Source of the DNA: Clostridia bacterium
Lineage (GTDB): Bacteria > UBA6262 > WVXT01 > JAUXBS01
Assembly: GCA_030618495.1 (NCBI GenBank)
Contig: JAUXDE010000086.1
Span: 1-7,511, forward strand
Direction: 5' to 3'
Length of the DNA stretch: 7,511 nt
Shown: positions 1 through 5,277 of the stretch, one piece after another
Layout: each line of letters opens with the position of its first letter
Numbering within the stretch: the first letter of the stretch is position 1
The notes under the pieces: generated by a model
Databases searched by the model: none
The model's input: only the letters and a program-made list of their open reading frames with translations
What the model was told of the DNA's origin: nothing
Translations under genes and position numbers: made by a program

Positions 1-75
1 GAGAAGTACCTGAAGATTAATCCAACTGCTCCTGAGGCGCACATATTAAGAAAAGAGATATCTAATAATAAATAA
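1..75 (+). CDS. C-terminal end of a TPR-like protein (partial)
   Basis: Frame 1 is open from the window edge and gives 24 residues beginning EKYLKINPTAPEAHILRKEI and ending in TAA. The pattern of a helix, an asparagine-proline turn and an Ala-X-X-Leu helix is typical of a tetratricopeptide repeat end (inference from a short stretch). This is the only plus-strand gene in the window and it converges on dinB. Too little is present to say what the protein does. Confidence 0.5.
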   Translation, partial: EKYLKINPTAPEAHILRKEISNNK

Positions 76-90
76 ACGGGCCATACCCCG
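62..90 (-). terminator. Possible weak Rho-independent terminator for dinB
   Basis: Read on the minus strand, a 4-bp G/C stem (CGGG, 6-base loop, CCCG; 77-90) is followed by a T-rich run (TTTATTTATTATT) that overlaps the end of the convergent gene. The position, about 75 bases after the dinB stop, is right. The stem is short, so efficiency is doubtful. Confidence 0.35.
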
Positions 91-139
91 TGACAACGAA
101 GTTCATACAACGTGGAAACGCAGTTTCTTTACGTTGTCA
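91..139. repeat. Inverted repeat with alternative hairpins between convergent genes
   Basis: TGACAACG at 91-98 is the exact reverse complement of CGTTGTCA at 132-139. A competing hairpin lies inside: ACAACGT (107-113) pairs with ACGTTGT (131-137), and above it GAAAC (115-119) pairs with GTTTC (123-127) around a GCA loop, with a small bulge. The right arm can therefore pair with either of two left arms. It fills most of the 88-base gap between the two gene ends and has no U-tract directly after it, so it is more likely a mRNA-end stabilising structure than a terminator. Confidence 0.5.
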
Positions 140-163
140 TTTCACAGGATGGTTCTCCTAAAG

Positions 164-1423
164 TTACTTCTTAACCACGGGGCCGCGTGGTCTGCAGAAA
201 CCAGATTTCACATGCCTGCCCGGCGAAATACCCGGCGCGGGTAATATACCAAACCTTTCGGCTATAATCAAAGATGCCGGTTTCACCGTAAAATTGCCGT
301 ACTTTGCATTGATGGAGTCAACCGCCCTGGTAATGGCTTCCCGGCTCCTGTAGCTATCAAGCAGAACCCCCTGCCCCCCATCGACAATAAGGTTTGACAC
401 TGAAACTCCCAGAAGCCTGACCGGTTTATGCAGGGGAAGGAATTTTGAAAATATCCTGCCTGCCACACCGTATATCTCAGTACCTGTGGAAATATAATGC
501 TTTAATGAAAACTGCCTTGAGAAGGTGCGGAAGTCCCGGTACCTCACAACAAGGCTCACTGTCCTGCCCATCATACCGTACCGTCTCATCCTGAAACCAA
601 CCTTCTCCGAAAGCATGAGGAGGAACGACTTCAGCACATCAACATCCGATGTATTGACCGGCAGGGTGTAAGAATGCCCCACTGACTTTACAATATCATC
701 GTCGTAGGACATGGACACGGGGCTGTTGTCCTCCCCCATTCCCATCCTCTTAAGTACATGCCCCCAGAAACCAAAGTGCTTCGTGAGCATCCCTGTGGGG
801 GCATCCCCCAGCTCCTTTGCCGTCCTTATCCCCACGCTGTTTAATGCCTTTGTAAGTTTTCTGCCTACGCCGCAGAGTTCCCCGACATCCAGGCCTTCCA
901 TTACGGGGGAAATATCCTCCTTATTAAGAATAACCAGCCCGTCCGGCTTCTTCATCCCGGAGGCAAGTTTTGCCAGGAACTTATTGGAAGCTATGCCCGC
1001 GGAACAGGTGATGCCTATATCCTCTCTTATTCGTTTTTTCATACTCCCGACAACCTTGGCGGGCCCTCCCGGCGCCCCGGCGCTTGCAGTGATATCCACA
1101 AATGCCTCATCTATTGAAAAGAACTCCACCCTGTCGGAGAACTCCATCAGTATACTTCTTATCCTCCTGGTGGTGTCAACGTACTTTTCCATATCGCCGG
1201 CAACATTTATAACATCCGGGCACAGCCTGCCTGCCTCCCGCGGGGTCATGCCGGTTTTTATGCCGTACCGCCTTGCCTCGTAGGAAGCGGTGGTCACCAC
1301 CGTCCTTCCCTCGCCGCACACGATAACGGGCTTACCCCTTAAGGCCGGGTTTGCCTGCTGTTCAACCGAGGCAAAGTAGGCATTCATATCAATATGCAAT
1401 ACCGTCCTGTTATCAGTCGACAT
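164..1423 (-). CDS. dinB: DNA polymerase IV (Y-family translesion polymerase)
   Basis: Error-prone translesion polymerase that copies past damaged bases in the SOS response. The 419 residues cover the whole family. The N-terminal palm motif HIDMNAYFASVE supplies D12, with F17 at the steric-gate position that excludes ribonucleotides. SIDEAF (103-108) gives the other metal ligands D105 and E106. The conserved S-N-K-x-L-A-K stretch is at 146-152, a helix-hairpin-helix-like thumb is around 178-205 (GVGRKLTKAL), and the little-finger domain spans about 241-390. The usual clamp-binding QLxLF site appears degenerate (QGVLLD at 351-356), and the tail is short, Pro/Gly-rich and basic. ATG 1423 is favoured: it lies in the 68-bp repeat and overlaps the end of a fragment of the 82-aa gene, which supplies a weak AGTAAGG ribosome site. 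The gene is visibly more G+C-rich than the BRO gene before it. Identification is secure. Confidence 0.96.
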   Translation of the reverse strand: MSTDNRTVLHIDMNAYFASVEQQANPALRGKPVIVCGEGRTVVTTASYEARRYGIKTGMTPREAGRLCPDVINVAGDMEKYVDTTRRIRSILMEFSDRVEFFSIDEAFVDITASAGAPGGPAKVVGSMKKRIREDIGITCSAGIASNKFLAKLASGMKKPDGLVILNKEDISPVMEGLDVGELCGVGRKLTKALNSVGIRTAKELGDAPTGMLTKHFGFWGHVLKRMGMGEDNSPVSMSYDDDIVKSVGHSYTLPVNTSDVDVLKSFLLMLSEKVGFRMRRYGMMGRTVSLVVRYRDFRTFSRQFSLKHYISTGTEIYGVAGRIFSKFLPLHKPVRLLGVSVSNLIVDGGQGVLLDSYRSREAITRAVDSINAKYGNFTVKPASLIIAERFGILPAPGISPGRHVKSGFCRPRGPVVKK

Positions 1424-1473
1424 AGACCTTACTCAAATACCATTTAAGAGATTTCCGGTTGAAACTCAACTCA
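1406..1473. repeat. 68-bp direct repeat, copy A (dinB side of BRO gene)
   Basis: Matches 2393-2460 at 66 of 68 positions; the differences are at 1431 (a versus g) and 1445 (t versus c), and identity stops sharply at both ends. This copy contains the first six codons of the functional dinB plus the last codons of the 82-aa gene. Together with copy B it brackets the BRO gene (1474-2392 is the unique insert). Confidence 0.93.
1413..1472 (-). pseudogene. Duplicated 3' fragment of the 82-aa DUF6504-like gene
   Basis: Nineteen codons and the stop match the end of the intact 82-aa gene, reading ELSFNRKSLKWYLSKVYVD. Two bases differ: one changes Glu to Lys and one is silent. No start remains, because the BRO gene lies directly upstream. 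The fragment still matters, as it provides the sequence in front of dinB, whose ATG lies inside its last codons. Confidence 0.85.
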
Positions 1474-1491
1474 GAAAAGATATTATTAGTT

Positions 1492-2334
1492 TCATGTTTT
1501 TCTTTTATTCTTTAACTTTTTTAATTTCTCGGTTTCTTTTAAATAATTCTTAGATGTAACTACTTTCTCACCGCTTCTTTTTTCCAGTTCTTTTCTGGCT
1601 ACTCCTGCTACAGTTCCTCCTTCTTTTGCGGCAGACTTATTCTTATCAAACCCAAGAGCATCCTTTTTTCTGGCAATTTTTGTGGTAGAAGCCTCACTAA
1701 GCATAGTAAATATTAATTCCAAATCATCCATATGATCTCTTAAGTTCTGGCGTTTAAGGCCCTTCAGTTTCTGATATTCACCAAGAGTCAATCCGAATGT
1801 TGCCTTGGATATTTCAGCAGTCAACATGGAATACTCTCTTTTTGTTTTTATGCCTCTTTTATCCCATTCATCTGTCAATTCATCCCTTATTGCAATACCT
1901 CTAACTCTTTTCTCAATCCAGTCATCAGAATATCCTTTTGATTTGAATAACTCCTTCATTCGTTTTTGCGCTAATTCCGGGTTTTCTATCTCTTGCACCC
2001 TGTCATAGCCAACCTTGGCAAGCCATCTCTTGAATGGCTCGGCCTTTCTTGAAGGGATTGACTGGATTATCCTGAACATTGATTCTGTTTTTGCACAATC
2101 TGTAACATAGAATTTCCCATCTGATGACTTTAATTTCAGTTGTCCGATTTTTTCGGACAACTCAAAACCTTCTTCATTAAGCCTTTTTTTCAGGTCAGAC
2201 CAGTATTTTCTTGCTCTTCCGCTTTCTGTTAAAACCTCCACAATATCCACTACTGAGAACCACCATTCTTCATTATGCCAGGTTCTTCTGATTTTACTGC
2301 TTTGGAAAACAACTAAACCATTTGATTGTTTCAT
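1492..2334 (-). CDS. BRO-N domain / DinD-like protein (phage antirepressor type)
   Basis: A 280-residue protein of the BRO-N family, recognised by memory of the family pattern. The N-terminal BRO-N domain covers about 8-105 (WHNEEWWFSVVDIVEVL, then QSIPSRKAEPFKRWLAKVGY at 91-110). The C-terminal half (about 150-265: LTDEW, ISKATFG, LRDHMDDLELIFTMLSEAST, ARKEL) parallels the back half of E. coli DinD, an SOS-induced inhibitor of RecA. BRO-N domains are DNA-binding modules common in phages. A basic tail (KKLKNKRKT) follows. ATG 2334 is well supported by AAAGGAG about ten bases upstream. The gene is flanked by a 68-bp direct repeat, is AT-richer than dinB and lexA, and interrupts a former gene overlap, so it is an acquired gene. 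A regulatory role in SOS is inference. Confidence 0.88.
   Translation of the reverse strand: MKQSNGLVVFQSSKIRRTWHNEEWWFSVVDIVEVLTESGRARKYWSDLKKRLNEEGFELSEKIGQLKLKSSDGKFYVTDCAKTESMFRIIQSIPSRKAEPFKRWLAKVGYDRVQEIENPELAQKRMKELFKSKGYSDDWIEKRVRGIAIRDELTDEWDKRGIKTKREYSMLTAEISKATFGLTLGEYQKLKGLKRQNLRDHMDDLELIFTMLSEASTTKIARKKDALGFDKNKSAAKEGGTVAGVARKELEKRSGEKVVTSKNYLKETEKLKKLKNKRKT
2134..2166. repeat. 33-bp in-frame palindrome inside the BRO gene
   Basis: AGTTGTCCGA (2138-2147) and TCGGACAACT (2153-2162) are perfect 10-bp arms around five Ts. Beyond one mismatch (2137/2163) three more pairs match (TTT/AAA). It encodes FELSEKIGQLK (residues 57-67), between the first part of the BRO-N domain and the conserved QSIPS region. 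As RNA it would form a stable hairpin within the coding sequence. Confidence 0.8.
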
Positions 2335-2392
2335 TTTTTATCAACTCCTTTATATAAGATTATTTTATTAACTGTCCACCTCGTTTCTTTTC

Positions 2393-2460
2393 CCTGTTAT
2401 CAGTCGACATAGACCTTGCTCAAATACCATTCAAGAGATTTCCGGTTGAAACTCAACTCA
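2393..2460. repeat. 68-bp direct repeat, copy B (82-aa gene side)
   Basis: Partner of 1406-1473. This copy contains the true end of the 82-aa gene and, overlapping it, a duplicate of the first six dinB codons (MSTDNR, ATG at 2410). That remnant runs on out of register with dinB and stops at 2360 after ten unrelated codons, so it is a decapitated dinB start. It shows that dinB once began here, directly behind the 82-aa gene. Confidence 0.93.
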
Positions 2461-2648
2461 TACAGGTTAGTCCCGTCGGTTACGGAAAAATACAGCAAAA
2501 GCACCTCCCCCCTGTGGACGTGCCAGGTATAAGTAACTTCCTTAACGGGGTACTTCCTGTCGTTCCATACGAACCATTTCGGACTGACTACATTATTACG
2601 GAAAACCACGCCCACCTGCACGGGTTCATCTACGTGTTCATATCCCAT
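2400..2648 (-). CDS. DUF6504-like small protein associated with Y-family polymerases
   Basis: An 82-residue protein with the spacing I associate with DUF6504-type small proteins found beside DinB/ImuB polymerases: PKWFVWNDRKYPVKEVTYTW (23-42), a central strand LLLYFSV, then YELSFNRKSLEWYLSKVY near the end (aromatic, Tyr-Glu-Leu, Trp-x-Leu). It looks like a small all-beta domain, with no signal peptide or membrane segment. Its stop lies inside a duplicated dinB start, so originally it overlapped dinB by 11 bases and was translationally coupled to it. That supports a role as a polymerase accessory factor (inference; biochemical function unknown). The ribosome site (GTGG) is weak. A palindromic regulatory-looking segment lies 40-80 bases upstream. 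Confidence 0.75.
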   Translation of the reverse strand: MGYEHVDEPVQVGVVFRNNVVSPKWFVWNDRKYPVKEVTYTWHVHRGEVLLLYFSVTDGTNLYELSFNRKSLEWYLSKVYVD

Positions 2649-2686
2649 ATTAACACCACAGTAACAGCTATTAACTTATACCACAG

Positions 2687-2731
2687 TTTAAAATTCCAAA
2701 TTGGAATCTTAAAAGTGTTACTTTAAGATTC
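2687..2731 (-). promoter_or_regulatory. Three-arm alternating palindrome before the 82-aa/dinB unit
   Basis: The segment holds three copies of a 10-bp arm in alternating orientation (plus strand): TTTAAAATTC (2687-2696), GAATCTTAAA (2704-2713) and TTTAAGATTC (2722-2731). The first pair forms a 27-bp palindrome around 2700 with one mismatch and a CAAATTG core. The second pair is a perfect 10-bp inverted repeat with an 8-base loop. As RNA the middle arm can pair with only one neighbour at a time. It lies 33 bases after the yhcG stop and 38 bases before the 82-aa start. It could be an operator, a folding switch or a relic; the sequence does not decide. Confidence 0.6.
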
Positions 2732-2762
2732 TTTATGCACCATTCACAACACATTAATGTTT

Positions 2763-3782
2763 CTATATATCCTTAAATAGTTTCTGTATCTGCTCAGGCG
2801 CAGGCAGTTCTTTTTTTAATCTCTGTGGCAGTTTCGTTGTAATCTTGTACTGCGCCACTGCAATGGGCTTTTTGGTTTCCCTGAGCGCATATTCTACAAT
2901 AGTACGCTTTTTCTCCTTGCAAACGATAATACCTATAGATGGATTTTCATGTTTTGCCTTTATTTTACTGTCCAATGCAGCAAGATAAAATTGCATCTTA
3001 CCCACATATTCAGGTATAAACTCTCCAACTTTCAGTTCCACTGCAACAAGGCATCGTAATTTGCGGTGATATAAAAGGATGTCAACAAAATATTCATTAT
3101 CATCTATTTTAAGCCTAAACTGATTGCCCATAAAAGCAAAAGAACCGCCCATTTCAATAAGGAAACGGTTTATTCTGGCAATCAATGCCCGTTCAAGTTC
3201 AACTTCGCTGTGATTCTCACCAAGCTCAAGAAAGTCAAATGCATATTCATCTTTCACTGCTAATTTTGCCTGATTTCTTATCTTAGCCGGGAGAGCTTTT
3301 TTAAAATTAGTCTGGCTGGTAAGAGTTTTTTCATATGTTCTGTTCTCAATCTGATGAATAAGTACGTTTTTACTCCAACCCATGCGACGGGTCATACGAA
3401 TATAGAATTCCCGTTCCAGGGGTTCTTTTACCTTACTCATAATAGTAAGATTATGTGTCCAGCTAATTTCTCCAACCAGTGATTGGAGATTTGAATTATT
3501 AGCATATTCCAGGTAAAACTGTCTCATATACCACAGGTTTTGTACGGAATAACCCCGTAATCCCGGGAGTTCTTTCTGTAGATCTCTCGAAAGTTTTTCA
3601 ACAATTGATTTACCCCAACCATGCTTTTTCTGTTTTTGAACAATCATTTTACCTATATCCCGGTAAAGACTGATAAGTTCATAATTAACCTTTTTTAAAG
3701 CTTCATATTGAGAAGAACATATTCTTTCTTTTATGTCCTTTAAGAACTTTCTGTACTCAATATTTTTGGGTATTTTATTCAT
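2763..3782 (-). CDS. YhcG-family PDDEXK nuclease (DUF1016)
   Basis: Predicted nuclease of 339 residues. The N-terminal DUF1016-type winged-helix region spans about 8-170 (VNYELISLYRDIGKMI; NLWYMRQFY; EISWTHNLTIM; FYIRMTRRMGWSKNVL; then QTNF). The C-terminal PDDEXK domain spans about 175-339 (VKDEYAFDFLELGE; D234 in YFVDILLYHR; E249 and K251 in VELKVGEF; YVGKMQFYLAAL; PSIGIIVCKEKKRT). All expected catalytic residues are present, so it should be active. The family is widespread beside mobile and defence genes, and its substrate is not established. The frame extends upstream to a TTG at 3836, but I chose ATG 3782 because GAGAGG stands nine bases before it and the family starts near there. It is AT-richer than lexA and dinB and is probably acquired. 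Confidence 0.92.
   Translation of the reverse strand: MNKIPKNIEYRKFLKDIKERICSSQYEALKKVNYELISLYRDIGKMIVQKQKKHGWGKSIVEKLSRDLQKELPGLRGYSVQNLWYMRQFYLEYANNSNLQSLVGEISWTHNLTIMSKVKEPLEREFYIRMTRRMGWSKNVLIHQIENRTYEKTLTSQTNFKKALPAKIRNQAKLAVKDEYAFDFLELGENHSEVELERALIARINRFLIEMGGSFAFMGNQFRLKIDDNEYFVDILLYHRKLRCLVAVELKVGEFIPEYVGKMQFYLAALDSKIKAKHENPSIGIIVCKEKKRTIVEYALRETKKPIAVAQYKITTKLPQRLKKELPAPEQIQKLFKDI
3469..3489. repeat. In-frame inverted repeat inside yhcG
   Basis: TCTCCAA (3469-3475) and TTGGAGA (3483-3489) are perfect 7-bp arms around a 7-base loop, in codons for NLQSLVGE (residues 98-105), just before the conserved EISW motif. It is shorter than the palindromes in the BRO and ORF6N genes and could be chance. 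Confidence 0.4.
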
Positions 3783-3888
3783 TTCTTTTATCCTCTCTGT
3801 TCGGGAAAGACATACCAGCCCAACTTGAGGTCGCAATTTGCGACATCAAGACTTCATGCTCTGATTTATCTAACTGAACTATGAAATC
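3775..3888 (-). pseudogene. Probable relic of a second ORF6N gene between lexA and yhcG
   Basis: Starting one base after the lexA stop, a frame with no start codon of its own reads DFIVQLDKSEHEVLMSQIAT and continues SSWAG to a stop that overlaps the yhcG ATG. It aligns without gaps to residues 53-72 of the intact ORF6N protein upstream (DFMFKLTRDESGSLRSQFVT): the DF, L, E, L, SQ and T positions agree. SQIATSSW-like segments are also familiar from ORF6N proteins. After SSWAG the similarity ends. The piece is not a working gene, but it hosts the yhcG ribosome site and a palindrome. Confidence 0.6.
3824..3850. repeat. 27-bp palindrome ahead of yhcG
   Basis: CTTGA (3824-3828) with TCAAG (3846-3850) and GTCGCAA (3830-3836) with TTGCGAC (3838-3844) form a palindrome centred on 3837 with one mismatched pair. 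It falls in the ORF6N relic at the same codons as the perfect palindrome in the intact ORF6N gene, and 42 bases before the yhcG start. It may be inherited from that gene, act as an operator for yhcG, or both. Confidence 0.7.
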
Positions 3889-3889
3889 C

Positions 3890-4477
3890 CTAATAATTAC
3901 GGATTATCCCCACCACTTTGCCTATAACGGAAAACGCCCTTTCCCTTATCGGTTCGTACCTTGGGTTGTCGGGCTCAAGCCATACATTGTTGCCCCTGCT
4001 CTTAAACCTCTTTATAGTTGCCTCGTCCTCCATGAGGGCAACCACGATGTCGTTGTTACCCGCTGACGGCTGCTTCTTCACCACGGCCAGGTCCCCTTCC
4101 ATGATACCGCTGCCCTCCATGCTGTCCCCCATGACCCTGAGGGCAAACACATCGTTATCTCTCGGGAACAGCCCTGAAACATCTATCCATTCCTCAATGT
4201 CCTCTACAGCATGCTCGGGGGCGCCCGCCCTGATCCTGCCCAGTACGGGAATGCCGAAAGCCGGGACAAGCAGTTCTATGCCGCGGTAGAAGTTCTTCTT
4301 GATATTTATTAACCCCCTGTCCTTAAGTATCCTCAGGTAGTCCTGCACCGTGCCGGGGGAGGCGTAGCCGAACCGGGCGGCAATCTCCCTGACCGTAGGC
4401 GGGACATTCTCGGAACGGATATGGTCCTTTATAAAATCAAACACCTTCTTCTGCTTTGCGGTCAATTGTTCTTTCAT
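3890..4477 (-). CDS. lexA: LexA repressor, SOS response
   Basis: Master repressor of the SOS regulon, inactivated by RecA-stimulated self-cleavage. The 195 residues have a winged-helix DNA-binding domain at about 1-70, with the HTH at PPTVREIAARFGYASPGTVQ (26-45), and an S24-type protease domain from about 75. The cleavage site is Ala84-Gly85 in RAGAP, the nucleophile is S119 in GDSM, and the general base is K156 in ATIKRF, so it should be fully autocleavable. The recognition helix (SPGTVQDYLRIL) differs from E. coli LexA, consistent with a different operator. The start is supported by a strong AAAGGGAGG about six bases upstream. It follows the ORF6N gene by 14 bases and is presumably driven by the consensus promoter at 5278-5306, which would make it autoregulated. 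Confidence 0.97.
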   Translation of the reverse strand: MKEQLTAKQKKVFDFIKDHIRSENVPPTVREIAARFGYASPGTVQDYLRILKDRGLINIKKNFYRGIELLVPAFGIPVLGRIRAGAPEHAVEDIEEWIDVSGLFPRDNDVFALRVMGDSMEGSGIMEGDLAVVKKQPSAGNNDIVVALMEDEATIKRFKSRGNNVWLEPDNPRYEPIRERAFSVIGKVVGIIRNY

Positions 4478-4491
4478 TTATTCCTCCCTTT

Positions 4492-4989
4492 CTAAAATCC
4501 TATCTTTCTCTTTTTCTTCTTTGGCGGGGCCATTAATTGTTTAATGGCATCAAATACTACTTTAAATTGACTGTCGTATTTGCGTTCCAGGTGTTCTATT
4601 TTGGCTCTTAAATCTTTATGAGTTGATAGTAATTCTCTGATTCTGGTAAAAGTTCTCATTATCTGGATATTCACATTAATTGCACGATCACTGTTAAGTA
4701 TGCTCGAAAGCATTGCTACTCCATTCTCGGTAAAGGCATAGGGGAAATATTTGGAGTGCTGTCCTCTCTTTAAGGTCACAAATTGTGACCTTAAAGAACC
4801 TGACTCGTCTCTTGTTAGTTTGAACATGAAGTCCGGGGGAAACCGTTTTGAATTACGTTTCACCGCCTGGTTTAAGACTTTTGCAGATACTCCATAAAGT
4901 TCCGCTAAATCTCTGCCCAGCATTACCTTATGACCCCTGGTGAAGTAAATCATATTCTCTATTCTATTTGATAGCATTACGCTTGACAT
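4492..4989 (-). CDS. ORF6N-domain protein (phage antirepressor type)
   Basis: A 165-residue protein with an ORF6N domain at about 10-100: VMLGRDLAELYGVSAKVLNQ, NSKRFPPDFMFKLT, YFPYAFTENGVAMLSSILNS and the NIQIMRTF helix. ORF6N is a DNA-binding-type domain found in phage and mobile-element regulators. A coiled-coil-like stretch follows (112-152), then a lysine-rich tail ending KKKKRKIGF. The end looks a little short for the family. ATG 4989 is the only sensible start, but a 265-bp element ends six bases before it and leaves no visible ribosome site. Codons 65-74 are a perfect 29-bp palindrome. It is encoded just ahead of lexA in the same transcript. The composition is AT-richer than lexA, so it is probably acquired. 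What it regulates cannot be read from the sequence. Confidence 0.9.
   Translation of the reverse strand: MSSVMLSNRIENMIYFTRGHKVMLGRDLAELYGVSAKVLNQAVKRNSKRFPPDFMFKLTRDESGSLRSQFVTLKRGQHSKYFPYAFTENGVAMLSSILNSDRAINVNIQIMRTFTRIRELLSTHKDLRAKIEHLERKYDSQFKVVFDAIKQLMAPPKKKKRKIGF
4768..4796. repeat. Perfect 29-bp palindrome within the ORF6N gene
   Basis: CTTTAAGGTCACAA (4768-4781) and TTGTGACCTTAAAG (4783-4796) are exact 14-bp arms around the single base at 4782. It encodes SLRSQFVTLK (residues 65-74) in the middle of the ORF6N domain. An uninterrupted palindrome of this length inside a coding region is very unlikely by chance. It could be a protein-binding site, possibly for the ORF6N product itself, or an inserted palindromic module. 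Confidence 0.9.
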
Positions 4990-4994
4990 TGATA

Positions 4995-5025
4995 GTGTAG
5001 TGTTACTAACATATCTTTACATATG
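4995..5025. repeat. Terminal inverted repeat, left
   Basis: Perfect 31-bp inverted copy of 5229-5259. Pairing breaks on both sides (4994/5260 and 5026/5228), which defines the element boundary. It forms the sequence just in front of the ORF6N start codon. Confidence 0.9.
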
Positions 5026-5228
5026 CTGGAAGTATTTTTCTTCAGCGTCAAGGAACGAAGAGTGAGAATACTGTACGTATGTGAACGATGAGTGACGCCG
5101 ACGATGAACAAAAGACGACAGCCCTTCGGGAAGGGTATCATTTGGACGCATTCTGCGTCTATCCTCTTCACCATATTCTCGATATGCTTTCATCGTCTTT
5201 CCTTGAATCCGTCCCAAAGCCTGCCCTT

Positions 5229-5259
5229 CATATGTAAAGATATGTTAGTAACACTACAC
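5229..5259. repeat. Terminal inverted repeat, right
   Basis: Perfect 31-bp inverted copy of 4995-5025, starting 18 bases downstream of the -10 box of the minus-strand promoter, so both repeats should lie within the transcript leader. Confidence 0.9.
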
Positions 5260-5277
5260 AATCTCTCTTTCTGATTC

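Larger units (their letters stand above)
4995..5259. mobile_element. 265-bp MITE-like element with 31-bp perfect terminal inverted repeats
   Basis: The ends 4995-5025 and 5229-5259 are exact inverted copies (start GTGTAGTGTTACTAACATAT, end ATATG); each holds an inner CATAT/ATATG inverted pair. No transposase fits inside, and the reading frames of 60-66 codons there have no recognisable domain, so this is a non-autonomous element or a deletion relic. Inside are two perfect short hairpins (CCCTT/AAGGG near 5121-5134; GACGCA/TGCGTC near 5143-5157) and a near-duplicate 13-mer (5053-5065 and 5083-5095). I see no convincing target-site duplication. It lies between the SOS-type promoter and the ORF6N start. 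Confidence 0.8.

Noticed and set aside
711-1283. Plus-strand 190-codon open frame opposite dinB
   Set aside because: It is the antisense shadow of dinB; the sense strand has all polymerase motifs and this frame has no domain or ribosome site.
2351-2378. Promoter for the BRO gene (TGGACA, 16 bases, TATATA on the minus strand)
   Set aside because: The -10 box abuts the ribosome site AAGGAG, so transcription would begin too late to include it. AT-rich DNA gives such matches easily.
1423-2410. A CRISPR-like or tandem repeat explanation for the two 68-bp copies
   Set aside because: There are only two copies, nearly 1 kb apart with a whole gene between them, and the repeat is coding sequence of the neighbouring genes.
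2713-2722. AGTGTTACT shared by the hairpin loop at 2714 and the terminal repeat of the MITE-like element
   Set aside because: Only nine bases match and nothing adjoining does; I treat it as coincidence.
3783-3836. N-terminal extension of yhcG from a TTG start
   Set aside because: The extra 18 residues do not fit the family, and the internal ATG at 3782 has a better ribosome site. The DNA is better explained as an ORF6N relic in another frame.
5017-5217. Open frames of 60-66 codons inside the MITE-like element on both strands
   Set aside because: They overlap one another in several frames, run into the terminal repeats, and show no recognisable domain. I could not support a real protein.
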